NCBI GenBank assembly: GCA_001970955.1
Contig: MPUH01000195.1
Coordinates: 20,455 to 84,454, forward strand
Length of the DNA: 64,000 bases
Reading direction: 5' to 3'
Source of the DNA: Stentor coeruleus
Lineage: Eukaryota > Ciliophora > Heterotrichea > Heterotrichida > Stentoridae
The first letter of the stretch is position 1. The number at the start of each line of letters is the position of its first letter. The notes beneath the pieces are model-generated. The model was not told the DNA's origin and made no database searches. It saw only the letters and a program-made list of their open reading frames with translations. This document shows, piece after piece, positions 40,197 through 50,152 of the stretch. The position numbers were made by a program, and so were the translations under genes.

Positions 40197-40253
40197 ATTA
40201 TAATCTGATTTTAAATACTATTTGAATCTTAAAAATAATAATTTACGTATTAA

Positions 40254-41762
40254 ATGGAACCATCGCTTGAGATTACAAGAGTACTTGTAAGAAACCCAGG
40301 ACCTTTAAGATTTAATTACACAGTTTATGAAGTGACTTTACTTGTTGACAGTTCAAAGATTGTCTGCCAACGCCGATACAAAGATTTCAATCTTTTTAGA
40401 AATAGAGTAAAGGCTATTTAGATTTTTAGCTTTTCAAAAACTGCTTTTGAACAACTTCCGGAGTTCCCCCCAAAACAGTTGAGGGCATTAAGACCATCTG
40501 TTGTGCAATTTAGAAAAGCTCAGCTTCAGTCTTGGATGAGGAAATTATTAAATTGCCCAGAACTTCTTCCTCATTTTTATGGTTTTTTAGGTATGAGTGA
40601 AAGTTTTCTTCAAAGCTTAAGTTATAGTGACGGAGATAAAGTAATCCTTGAACTAAAAGAAGCGCTAGAAAGAAACCCAAGAAACAAAATCAATGTTTTA
40701 GATGATTTCACAAATATATATTTTAGAAGAAGAAGATTATTAACAGATATTGGAGCATATGAACTTATAAAAATTCTAATGAGACTAGCTGAATATCCTT
40801 TGACTATTAATCTTGCAGTTGATATTATCTATAAATTGTGCTGTCCTGATACACATTTTAATCATGAACTAATAAAACAACACTTTTGTAAACTTAGTGT
40901 TGAAGAGCTACAAAAACTTAAATTGGATTGCCATATAATAAAAACAAAACTTCATGATTGCTCAGTACAAGCACATGAATTGCTGAATTTATTATCGATA
41001 AAATACTATGACAAAATGAAAGAAATCCTTAACAATAATGATGAGGCTTTTAGTAAGTTTAATAATTGGAATAATCAGATTATTGAAAGAAGAGCATCAA
41101 GAGAAAGGTTTAAATCATGTGATAATGTTGAATATAGATGCTTATTTAATGAAAATCAAATGACGATTTATTATAAATATTCAGGTAAATCTTTGTATAT
41201 ATGGGGAGAAGTCCCTTTAAAAGGCAAGAAGGATTCTATTCAAGATTGGTTTTTGGTACCTGAGAAAAGAAAAATTTGGGATCTTAGATTAAAAGAAATG
41301 CGAGTTGATGGCAATAAAATAGATTTTATTTATAAAAGCAACAGAATCAAATATGTGAGTAGCTGTAGTTTGTGTATTATTGATGGAGAAAATTCAATAA
41401 TTTTAGAATTCAGCCCAGCTGAGGATGAGATGAGTAAAAAAATGTATGAAAACAATAAAATTTTTGGTAAAATTGCGATGAATTTTAGATTGTGGAATGA
41501 ACAAGAAACTGATATCAAATGCACATGGAATATATCTTTATGTCCGAATACATCGAGGATTTATATGGGAGATCTTATAGAAGAAGAATGCTATCTAAAA
41601 GAAAGTCTTATGAACTTAAGGCGTCTTTGTGATGAAGATACTTTAAATACTTATATAGATACGGAAGAAGAAAATCAAATACTTATATCTTTGAGAAGGA
41701 AACAGAATAGTATTGGATCAAGAGTTCGCACAGAAAGCGCAAATACATTTAGTCGTAATTAG
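40254..41762 (+). CDS. PX-domain protein with START-like C-terminus (one 15-nt intron)
   Basis: Begins at the ATG at 40254. Removing the 15-nt intron 40407-40421 yields 497 residues. The first 115 residues form a PX domain: CQRRYKDFNLFR (the RRYxDF phosphoinositide motif), then LPEFPPKQL (the PxxP loop) and RKAQLQSWMRKLL...FYGFLG. PX domains bind phosphatidylinositol phosphates on endosomes. The middle is helical. The last 220 residues (from about 265, with WFLVPEKRKIWDLRLKEMRV and later beta-rich blocks) resemble a START-type lipid-binding domain, which is less certain. Without exon 1 the PX domain would be half missing. It follows the CDPK gene by 57 nt on the same strand. Confidence 0.85.
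40407..40421 (+). other. 15-nt intron in PX gene
   Basis: GTAAAGGCTATTTAG, 15 nt with GT/AG ends and an in-frame TAG. Its removal joins AAT AGA to ATT TTT in frame and completes the PX domain. Confidence 0.9.
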
Positions 41763-42047
41763 CATCATTATATAAAAATATTGGTGTAAGTGTATTTATA
41801 TCTAATAATATAAAAATATGCAAATGAAGATAGTTTAAATAATAGGATTTTAAAATGATGCAATCAGGAATTTATAGTATTTTTTCTTTAAAATAAGTTA
41901 TCCCCAATAAAAGTTCTTTAAACTAATTGTATAACCTCACTAAAAATAAGCTTAAGATTTTAATTATATAATTGATCATGTATTATTATTATATTTTTTT
42001 TTATGATATAAGTGACTAATAAGAAAATTGATTTATCTACAGATTGT

Positions 42048-42995
42048 TTATACACTTAACTCTTCTTGATACTGTAAAATATCAAAAAACATAAATGGTA
42101 ACAAAATTGGAGTTGATATCATGCTCATCAAATTTATAACAATCTTATAAGCAATCCATATACGAGCTTTTCTAGTTTGTGTGCGAGGCTTATCAGCTTT
42201 AATTTTAATTTGAGCTGGTTTTTTATTATCCCTAAGTATATCCTTTTCATTTAAGTTATTAAGATCACATCTTTTTGCAAGAATTTCTGCTTGTATCATT
42301 CTTTTATCTTCAGTTTTACAAACTTTACCGTGTTTTTTCTTTTCATTCTTTGAAGTTTCATCTAAATCCTTATCTTTTTTATTAGACTTTATATAAGCCT
42401 TATAATTAGCTTTAGAATAATTTCCAAAATCTTCCGAAGAAATTCTCAAATTTTTTTTATCATCAATTTTGCAATCACTATTAGATTTACTTGATCTAGA
42501 GCATGAGTTTTGTGAACTTAATTCTGATTCTAAAGAATTACACGAATTTTCATAAAAGCTTTCTTCATGTACTTTCTTTTTAAGGGTTTCTTCATCAGAA
42601 CTTTTTTTTGAAGAACAAGAATAGGAATTTGAACTATTTTTTATATGTTTTTTATGAAAACTATTAGAATTTAACTCAGTGTTATTATCAAAAACAACAA
42701 TTGGTGGGTCAATAAAAGATGATGTTGGAACTGAAAGCCTGTTAGAATTGAAATCTCTGTTTTCAGAATCTGGGATTACTAGAAAATGTGGAGTAGGTAA
42801 AAGAGATAGTTCAGTATAAGAAGAACTTGAATGAGAATTTTTCGTGTTTTCTATTTCGTAGAGTTTAATTTTCCCATCTAAAATATTTATAGGCTTTTCA
42901 AACTGCCCAATTCCTTGCAAATTTGCGATTGTTCCTTCTAAAGTTTTTTCTGAACTTCTACTTGATTGAGAGCTTGAGGAATATCTTGAAGACAT
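42048..42995 (-). CDS. Ser-rich protein with C-terminal hydrophobic segment, unknown
   Basis: I choose the ATG at 42995 (MSSRYSSSSQSS), which follows a TTATTATTA leader. The frame is open 16 codons further to 43043, but that extension (MLLKFAITRAFVILII) is probably chance. About 250 residues are Ser/Lys/Asn-rich and disordered, with poly-Ser runs. The C-terminal part has a basic patch (KPRTQTRKAR) followed by a long hydrophobic stretch (about 282-310, IWIAYKIVINLMSMISTPILLPFMFF), so a tail-anchored or hairpin membrane protein is likely. Not recognised. Confidence 0.65.
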   Translation of the reverse strand: MSSRYSSSSQSSRSSEKTLEGTIANLQGIGQFEKPINILDGKIKLYEIENTKNSHSSSSYTELSLLPTPHFLVIPDSENRDFNSNRLSVPTSSFIDPPIVVFDNNTELNSNSFHKKHIKNSSNSYSCSSKKSSDEETLKKKVHEESFYENSCNSLESELSSQNSCSRSSKSNSDCKIDDKKNLRISSEDFGNYSKANYKAYIKSNKKDKDLDETSKNEKKKHGKVCKTEDKRMIQAEILAKRCDLNNLNEKDILRDNKKPAQIKIKADKPRTQTRKARIWIAYKIVINLMSMISTPILLPFMFFDILQYQEELSV

Positions 42996-43308
42996 TATTA
43001 TTAAAATAACGAAAGCCCGGGTGATGGCAAATTTTAATAGCAATTTATTAGCAATCTGAAAAGATCCAATCTTATAGGTTTATTGTATAAGTTTTTACAT
43101 TTAATATATATTTAAGTGTATTCTAAAAATAAAAAGGAATAAAATTACATGTTTATATACTATTTGGTTTTGGTTTTTGGCAATATTTAATGAAATAATC
43201 TAATTTCATATTTAATTCAATCATAGATGATTTTATTCTTATCTCACTTAAAAAAAAACTAACTTAAGACAAATCTATCATTATACATATCTCAAATGCT
43301 TTATAAAT

Positions 43309-43848
43309 ATGAGGCCAACTAATTTAAACTTCAGAAATCCAAAAGAAAAAACAGCAGAATTTATGCTTCCGGTAGTGACAAACCAAGGACGCCTCTTATT
43401 TGAAGTAAGCTCAAAGCAAGTAAAGCCTAATTTCCCTAAAAGTAAGAGATTCCCAACATATGATGAAAACGCTTGTAAAACTGGTTATCGTGTAGGTCCT
43501 GGTGCATATAAACAAGATCACTATACATTTGGTAAAGACCATATTCGCGGAGCGCATATTTATCGTAATTATCATCGCAATAAAGACTTAACAAACAATG
43601 GGTATATATTTGTAGGCAATCAATTGATGTTTGATGCAACCTTTCTTATACCTTCTAAAAAAATTGCTGCTCAAAGCATAAGTCCTACAATAGACGCTTG
43701 TGAAATGAATCCAAATTATTCTAGTATATGTCAAAGAACTTCTACAGCATCAAATACTCCTTCTAGAAAAAATAAAGCCTATAGAGCAAGACATAAAATC
43801 ATGTCTCCTAATTTTTCTGATTTTAATTCATCAAGAGCAAGCTATTAA
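43309..43848 (+). CDS. STPGR/SHIPPO-like small basic protein
   Basis: A 179-residue basic protein with one clear GPGAY motif (RVGPGAYKQD near 62-71), the hallmark of sperm-tail PG-rich (STPGR/SHIPPO) repeats found in ciliary and cytoskeletal microtubule-associated proteins. The upstream K.NFPKSKRFPTYDE segment also resembles the F......RF pattern that precedes PGPG in that family. Only one repeat is evident, so the assignment is tentative. The C-terminus is Ser/Arg/Asn-rich. Confidence 0.6.
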   Translation: MRPTNLNFRNPKEKTAEFMLPVVTNQGRLLFEVSSKQVKPNFPKSKRFPTYDENACKTGYRVGPGAYKQDHYTFGKDHIRGAHIYRNYHRNKDLTNNGYIFVGNQLMFDATFLIPSKKIAAQSISPTIDACEMNPNYSSICQRTSTASNTPSRKNKAYRARHKIMSPNFSDFNSSRASY

Positions 43849-44356
43849 GTTAAGATAAGACTTTAAATAATTATATTTTTGACTTAATTGTAATTATAAT
43901 GATGATATGATTATAAGTATATGTAGAAAAAAAAATTTAAAAAAAGATTAGATGTTTTAATTGGTGAAAATAATGAGAGGTTTTTGTATTTACTTAGAAA
44001 ATTTTGCAAATTAATTGATTGTTTGAATATAATGCAAAGATTCAAATAGTTGTATAGGTTGTTTTAAAAAATTGGATAAATTGCGATTAATTAATTAGTT
44101 TTAAATCTGAGAAATTTCTTAAATCCCAAGACAAAATGATTAAAGCATTAACTAGGAGTATAATTTTCCACAAATTTGATATTTCTAAACTTAAAATTTT
44201 AAATCCTTCATTAAATCAAAAGCAATTATAAATTCTCAAAAAGCATTAGTTTAATCAAAAAGCTAATGATATTATTAAAAATCACATATCTTCACAGTAA
44301 AAATCATGGGGCTAGAAACTGTGCATATTTTAATATAAAAACAGGAGTTTGAAAAT
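43849..44356. other. Intergenic, no gene seen
   Basis: 508 nt of AT-rich sequence between two plus-strand genes. Nothing recognised. Confidence 0.4.
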
Positions 44357-45292
44357 ATGGAAAGTGAACTAGAGTATAAGTTTTTCAAATCCTGTGCACC
44401 TCAATTTTTTTCTAAAGAACTTAAAAACCTTTTAAGCAGTAAGACTCCCGATGAAACAATACTTCGTACTTCCTTTTTGGGTGCTATAGATACACTTGTG
44501 TCTTTATTAAATACCCATCACATTCCCTTAAGTTCAATTTTACCTGAAACTTTTCAAGATATCCTAGTTACTTTAAGCACAAATACCCCGCTTGTAATAT
44601 ATAAGCAGTTTTTGAAAAAATCTCAATTTATCTTGCAATTTGAACTACTCCGTGCTGATCCTTCATCAATAACATTGAATTCTTTAGCAAAATTAGGTCG
44701 TTCTTTATGTATGCAAATGGCTTTAGAAGAAGATTCATCTGCTTTTAATAGGTTTTATATATCAGATATCTTACCACGATACTCTCCACATATATCACGA
44801 GATTTACTTCTTGAGATTTCTAAAGAATTCGAGCTTTTTGAAGAAACTCAAGAGTTTTTAGATGAAGTGTGTCCAAAGCCTTTACCAAAAAAGAGAAAAG
44901 CTCCAAAAACAAGCATGAATGGGTCTGTTAAAGTGTCTCCAGTTAGAAGAAGTCCGAGATTAATTAAAACTCAAGTTGCATTAAAAGAAAAGAAAGTTAA
45001 TCTTGCTAGGAGTTTAAGTGGGAATACAATAAAAAAACAAGTTAGTATAAAAGGCTTAAGAAGTCTTTTACCTGTATCTCCAGAACCTGCTCAGAATCAA
45101 CTTTCAGTGCAAGCGAAAAAATTACAAGAGTATAACCAAAAATACTTTTATGATAAAAAGGAAGGAAATAGCGAAAAAGATCCAGATGAACCTGGCAAAG
45201 AAGGAAAAATACTTGTTTTAAGTACACCAACAAAACCAGAAAATAACATAGTATATGAGGTTAAGACATATAAAAATATCTTTAATGTTTAA
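44357..45292 (+). CDS. Unknown protein, helical N-terminus and basic tail
   Basis: Not recognised. The first 175 residues look folded and all-helical (ELEYKFFKSCAPQFFSKELKNLL, ISRDLLLEISKEFELFEE). Residues 175-225 are a basic linker with several NLS-like clusters (KKRKAPK, RRSPRL), and the tail is charged. A nuclear location is plausible. Its last 11 nt overlap the 3' end of the PGAP1-like gene on the other strand, so the two stop codons lie inside each other's coding sequence. Confidence 0.7.
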   Translation: MESELEYKFFKSCAPQFFSKELKNLLSSKTPDETILRTSFLGAIDTLVSLLNTHHIPLSSILPETFQDILVTLSTNTPLVIYKQFLKKSQFILQFELLRADPSSITLNSLAKLGRSLCMQMALEEDSSAFNRFYISDILPRYSPHISRDLLLEISKEFELFEETQEFLDEVCPKPLPKKRKAPKTSMNGSVKVSPVRRSPRLIKTQVALKEKKVNLARSLSGNTIKKQVSIKGLRSLLPVSPEPAQNQLSVQAKKLQEYNQKYFYDKKEGNSEKDPDEPGKEGKILVLSTPTKPENNIVYEVKTYKNIFNV

Positions 45293-47366
45293 TTCCTAAC
45301 TTTGAATCTTTAGTAATGACTTTTATATAAATCAGTTGCCCTATTCCTTTTGCAACTAACCAAATGCAAAGCATGTTAAATATAATAACTGATCTGTATA
45401 GTAAATCATGAATAAATAACCCAATAATAAAACTTAAAATAGTCATCTCATATTCCATGCTAACTTTAGGTAATACGAGCTGACTTGTTATAAACAAAAT
45501 CACTGGAACAACTTGTAAATCAATTTCATGTATATTATGAGTAAATAATGCAATACACCATCCAACATTTTGAGGAAGCATTGAAAGAGCAGTAAGTAAT
45601 GTAATAAAATGCGTGTTTTTATATCTTCCAAGTAATAGAAGGAATACTGTCATCACAGGCCAAGGATATGTATAAGCAAATGGAAGTAAAATTAAAAGCC
45701 ATTTGTGATAAGATGAAGCGATTTTTGAACATCTTCTTAAAAATCTAAATAGAAGCATCAGTAGCATATATAACCCTCTTCCACCACATATAATATAAGC
45801 TACATCAATCAAACTATACTCAAACTCTTGATCATGAAGTTTTTCCCATTCAGCAAAAGGATAATTTCTCAACACACTTCCAAAAACATAAAATAGAACA
45901 AAAGTTCCAATGTAAACTTTTTTTGAATAAGGAAGGGTGGATGATAAAGCTAAAAAAAACATACAAGCAAAAATATGTATTCTGAAATCACGAGCTAAAC
46001 AGACTAAACATCCTAGAATATCTATTTTTATTTCAAGGATATACTCAAAATCAGTATCATAACCAAAAATCCACACCTCTGGGCCTTCTTTACAATATTC
46101 ATGGAAATACAACACAAAATCATTTTCATCGTATTTGATGATTTCTTCATGACCACATTGAGCGTGCATTGCTCTACTTTGTCCCTCTCCAAGTACAGTC
46201 ATTCTCAAAGGTATTCTCGGGGTTGAAAAATCAGAACCAAGACGAATTAACGTAGCTAAATTTTCTCCAATAGGAACCTTTATATTAGTTCCAATAAGAG
46301 CCCGCAGAAATGTCAATTCTTTAACATTATTTTTAACTATTTTTTGTATATTTTTCCCATTGTTATCCTTAATAATTTCTTTTTCAAACCCTTCTTTTAG
46401 CATATAAAAGTAATCTTGACCAAGTTTAATTCCTGTTTTTTCATTTGTAAATTCTATATTAGAATTAGATGAAATTATATAAATGACTGGTTCATCTTTA
46501 ATATTATTCACCATACGGCTTATATCACTCTGTATTATGCCTTTTATTTTTTTAATAAGCTTTGTTCCTTTGTAATGATTGCAAGCCTGAACAATTTTTG
46601 TAAGTTCTTCAAAGAACTCATATCCCCAAACCATTGCGACATGATCGATTTCTTTATGAAGACCTGATATTTCTGTTGAATACGCATGAATTGAATTCTT
46701 AGCTCCAAGTTCTCTAATATTTGTCAATTGAGATGGAACAGTAAGATCTCGAACCCCTCCAGTTATCGATATAACAAACATATCCGTTTGATGCCAAAAT
46801 TTATGAATTTCCGCATATTTCCACGTAATCCTAATATCATTTGTAATTGGTGGGGCTTCAAAAGGTGTACTTAATGCAATCATACCCTTAACAAAATCCC
46901 CTGTATAATTTTCCAAAGCTAAAGATCCAACAATTCCCCCAAAAGAATGGGCAAGGATTATCAAATTTTTCTTAGGACTAATAGAATGAAGTTTTTCTAT
47001 GCATTTTACAGTAAAATCAACTTCAGCCAAAAGCAAAGAATAAGAAATCCCAACAGCGCCTTCATTAAAATCAATTGTATACATGTTTATCTTCGTACCA
47101 TGGTTTTCAAAGAATTTAGTCATAGAAATAGCTTGTTTCCAGCTTCCTTTATGCCCATGGATAAACAAGTACATCGGATAATCATTAGAATAATCATCAC
47201 CTGTATTCAGATATGAAAGCGTAAAATTATATGGGTTATCAATGATAATTTTTTGAGCTCTAGCTGAAGCTCTATGTACTGTCAATTGATTATGTGGAAT
47301 ATAAATCAAACTTAGATATATACTGAATAGTAGCACAGCAAGAAGTGAAATTCCAAGTTTATCCAT
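45282..47366 (-). CDS. PGAP1-like GPI inositol-deacylase
   Basis: Removes the acyl chain from inositol of GPI-anchored proteins in the ER. The 694-residue protein has an N-terminal membrane anchor (about 5-24). A luminal alpha/beta-hydrolase domain follows with MYLFIHGHKGSWKQ, then the nucleophile Ser141 in ILAHSFGG, then TPFEAPP, and HAYSTEI..LHKEIDHVAMVWG near the catalytic His. From about 450 to 690 there are several hydrophobic membrane segments, as in PGAP1/Bst1. The length is at the short end for the family. It overlaps the convergent gene by 11 nt, and its start is 60 nt from the divergent OB-fold gene. Confidence 0.9.
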   Translation of the reverse strand: MDKLGISLLAVLLFSIYLSLIYIPHNQLTVHRASARAQKIIIDNPYNFTLSYLNTGDDYSNDYPMYLFIHGHKGSWKQAISMTKFFENHGTKINMYTIDFNEGAVGISYSLLLAEVDFTVKCIEKLHSISPKKNLIILAHSFGGIVGSLALENYTGDFVKGMIALSTPFEAPPITNDIRITWKYAEIHKFWHQTDMFVISITGGVRDLTVPSQLTNIRELGAKNSIHAYSTEISGLHKEIDHVAMVWGYEFFEELTKIVQACNHYKGTKLIKKIKGIIQSDISRMVNNIKDEPVIYIISSNSNIEFTNEKTGIKLGQDYFYMLKEGFEKEIIKDNNGKNIQKIVKNNVKELTFLRALIGTNIKVPIGENLATLIRLGSDFSTPRIPLRMTVLGEGQSRAMHAQCGHEEIIKYDENDFVLYFHEYCKEGPEVWIFGYDTDFEYILEIKIDILGCLVCLARDFRIHIFACMFFLALSSTLPYSKKVYIGTFVLFYVFGSVLRNYPFAEWEKLHDQEFEYSLIDVAYIICGGRGLYMLLMLLFRFLRRCSKIASSYHKWLLILLPFAYTYPWPVMTVFLLLLGRYKNTHFITLLTALSMLPQNVGWCIALFTHNIHEIDLQVVPVILFITSQLVLPKVSMEYEMTILSFIIGLFIHDLLYRSVIIFNMLCIWLVAKGIGQLIYIKVITKDSKLGIKH

Positions 47367-47426
47367 TTTTACTTATATCAAGCTAAATGAGAGGCTATTA
47401 TATCTAAGTGACTTTGTGTAAACAAT

Positions 47427-48305
47427 ATGAACGTAGGGGTCAAACAGATAAGTCATTCTCATCGTTTGTGGATAGGGCAAATTTCTTCTTTAGAACAACG
47501 TGAAAACGAATTTTTCATACAAGAAAGCCAAGTTACAAGTGTAATAGTTCAAGGAGTTGTTGTTAGTGTAAAACAGACTGATATTGTTCAAGTTATTGTA
47601 TTAGATGATGCTACAGGGACTATGGACTGTGTATTTTATTATAAAGACTTTAAACCTATGAGTTTTATTCCTGGTAATATTGTCCGTGCTCATGGGCGTT
47701 TGGGTTTTTATATGAATGATATTAGTCTTAAGCTTTTAAACCCACCTTATATAGTTGAGAGTATTGATGAAGAAATTGAATGGGCTACAAGTGTTAATAA
47801 ACTATGGAATTCTGTTTATACAAATAAAACTTTTGAGGATAATTTTATGAGCACTAAAACTCCAGTGCAAGAATTTAGAGTTAGTAAAAATAAGAATCAT
47901 AGTCATTCTGGGTTTTATGAAGTTGTAAAAAAAATCAGAAATCTTGAGGTTATGCATGTAAGTTATAGTGTTATTCAAGATTGGGCTCAGGAAAATACAG
48001 AAGGGTATATAATTGAATATATTAAAGACGGATTTTTAATACAAGCTGGGGATTTTAGTAATTTGATGGAGAGTTATTTTGAAGTTAGTTCTCAACCTTA
48101 TCATCCTGAGGAAATTCTTCGAGAATATTTTAGAAATTCTAGTCAGGTTATAAAGATTGAAGATTTATATGGTATCTGCAATGGCAGATTCAAAGATTTC
48201 ACTGCAGATATATTGAAAAGCTTGCATAAACTTATGGAAGAAAATTTGGTATATGAAGTTTCTGATGGGGAATATGCACTAATAGTAGATTCTCAAATAA
48301 GCTAA
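47427..48305 (+). CDS. STN1/RPA32-like OB-fold protein
   Basis: The first 125 residues form a single-stranded-DNA-type OB fold: VTSVIVQGVVVSVKQ, VIVLDDATGTMDCVFYYKD (the DD.TG strand turn shared by RPA2 and STN1) and GNIVRAHGRLGFYMNDISL. A helix of the type that follows this fold (EEIEWATSVNKLW) comes next. The C-terminal half (about 165-290) could hold two winged helices. It lacks the Gly/Ser-rich N-terminus of RPA2, and the Cys after the TG motif is more like STN1 of the telomeric CST complex. RPA2 is the main alternative. 292 residues suits either. Confidence 0.68.
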   Translation: MNVGVKQISHSHRLWIGQISSLEQRENEFFIQESQVTSVIVQGVVVSVKQTDIVQVIVLDDATGTMDCVFYYKDFKPMSFIPGNIVRAHGRLGFYMNDISLKLLNPPYIVESIDEEIEWATSVNKLWNSVYTNKTFEDNFMSTKTPVQEFRVSKNKNHSHSGFYEVVKKIRNLEVMHVSYSVIQDWAQENTEGYIIEYIKDGFLIQAGDFSNLMESYFEVSSQPYHPEEILREYFRNSSQVIKIEDLYGICNGRFKDFTADILKSLHKLMEENLVYEVSDGEYALIVDSQIS

Positions 48306-48425
48306 ATTAAATCCTTTGACTATAATTATAAAAGAAAATTATCAAGATTTCTAACTTTTATTGTATAAAGTTCTTAGTTGCCATAATAAATTTTATAAAA
48401 TCTATTTAAACCAGGCTTTATAATA

Positions 48426-49490
48426 ATGTCAATTTTAGGCCGCAGATTTGCTTCTCATATAATAGAATACCCTGGGAACATTTTCGCCGCAAGTTGGGTT
48501 CTTGTTCCACAGTGGAATATCTATGGAGCTGAAAAAGGTTATAATCATGTGTTAGAGTCTTTCAGAGAAGTAGAAAAAAAGTTTCCAGATGGAGCATTTC
48601 ATGTAGGTGAATTTTGTTCTGTAAGCTGTAAAAACACACTACATATTGTATCAAAACTCGCAAAAGACTTAAGAACACGTTCTCAGAGAGAAATTGTTGA
48701 TTATCCAACACTTTTACCAGTTGCCAATTGGAATGAATTTTTCAAAGTTGCCCTTAGTCCTGAGTATTATGGGACAATTCCTAATTTCTTCATGACAGCA
48801 AGGCCAGGATCTATTTGGAAAAGATTATTCCCTAATGAATCTTTGCATTTTATTTATGCAAATCACAGCTTTATGCCTTTAAGTAAAATGAGAGTAGCTG
48901 ACGACACTATTTGGCCAACTTTTAGTGAAGATCCTCAAGTTATAAATGAATTAAAAGAGACTGCTATAAAAGATTTAGATACTTTATTAACTTTGCGTCA
49001 TGCGGAACTGAAAAAAGGAGGCAGATTTTGTTTTGATGTTTTGCTTGAATGTAAAGTCCCAAAAGAAAGTCCATGGAAGCAGCTTAATGAAGTAGTTCAA
49101 TCTTTTGTTGATAGTGGGAGAATCAAAAAAGAAGAAAGAGATAAGCTAGCTTTACGTAATTTCGAGCGTAATGATGAAATTATAAATACAGTGCTAAGCA
49201 GACATGAAAAAAATTTCCGTGTTGTTGTTAAGGAAAGGATGACTTCTCGTTTCCCAGCATGGAGTGAGTATGAAAAAGATAAAGATGCTAACAAATTAGC
49301 TAAAAATTATACAGACTGGCTTAAAGAGTGGACTGCCTTGGCTATATTGAATACTTTATCGGCTACAAGACCACAAGAAGAAAGAAATAAAATAGTTTCT
49401 GATATTTATGCTGAGTTACAAGCAAGATGCTCAAAGTATCCAATTCCTTTAGACGTGAATTTATATGACTTTATTGTCGAAAAAATTTAG
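48426..49490 (+). CDS. SABATH-type carboxyl methyltransferase-like protein
   Basis: The family uses SAM to methylate small carboxylic acids (salicylate, jasmonate and others in plants). The 354-residue protein carries the family blocks in order. Motif I region is GEFCSVSCKNTLHIVSKL (about 62-79). A substrate-pocket segment reads ARPGSIWKRLFPNESLHFIYANHSFMPLSKM (about 124-154), close to the plant GSFY.RLFP..S.HF..S..SL.WLS. Next is LRHAELKKGGRFCFDVL (about 198-214) and a helical cap. Motif I is degraded: the usual D.GCSSGPNT has become E-F-C-S-V-S-C-K-N-T, so SAM binding should be tested. Occurrence in a ciliate is unusual. Substrate unknown. Confidence 0.82.
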   Translation: MSILGRRFASHIIEYPGNIFAASWVLVPQWNIYGAEKGYNHVLESFREVEKKFPDGAFHVGEFCSVSCKNTLHIVSKLAKDLRTRSQREIVDYPTLLPVANWNEFFKVALSPEYYGTIPNFFMTARPGSIWKRLFPNESLHFIYANHSFMPLSKMRVADDTIWPTFSEDPQVINELKETAIKDLDTLLTLRHAELKKGGRFCFDVLLECKVPKESPWKQLNEVVQSFVDSGRIKKEERDKLALRNFERNDEIINTVLSRHEKNFRVVVKERMTSRFPAWSEYEKDKDANKLAKNYTDWLKEWTALAILNTLSATRPQEERNKIVSDIYAELQARCSKYPIPLDVNLYDFIVEKI

Positions 49491-50152
49491 TTATTAATCA
49501 AATATCGTAGAAATTTATGTTCAGTATATAAATGGTTTTTCTTTAATATTTTGTTGTTTTATTACTGATTAGGTTTTAGTTTGTCTTGGAATTTGCTTGT
49601 TTTTGTTATTTGGCAGTTCCTTGAATTATGTATTCGATGCTAATATACTAGATAGTTAGGGTATTTTTAGTCTGAAAGAATTTTACTGCGTTGAATGAAT
49701 GAAATGAATGAAATGCTTATCATTGTATTAAATTTTATAATAGCTTGATTATAATTTTTAAATATAGTCCAAAATTAATATTTTTTTTAGTTTTAGGCTG
49801 ATGTTATTGTTAGATGGAAGATTTTATTCAAAAATAAGTCCATTATAGAATCAATATCAAGCTTTATATAAATAATATCTTATCCCAGTACAAGCATAAT
49901 TTATAAACCAAATTCCTCATGCTTAATTAAATTTCAACCATATATGCTTATATCCTAATTTATCAAATAAAAAATATTCTCTTGGANATTAAATTTCAAC
50001 CATATATGCTTATATCCTAATTTATCAAATAAAAAATATTCTCTTGGAATCCTCATTGCCTAATATTCAACTAAGCAAATCACATGATTTAATAATCCCT
50101 CTAAAAATAATCCTAATTCTAAAAGATATGCTGAATATTCATTTAATTTCAT
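49491..50152. other. Intergenic with an N-flanking duplication
   Basis: 662 nt of AT-rich sequence, containing the 61-nt duplicated block at 49926-50048. A GAATGAAT-type short repeat occurs near 49690-49712. No gene recognised. Confidence 0.4.
49926..50048. repeat. Direct 61-nt duplication around an N (likely assembly join)
   Basis: Positions 49926-49986 and 49988-50048 are identical, with a single N at 49987 between them. Same signature as at 11516 and 21094. Confidence 0.85.
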
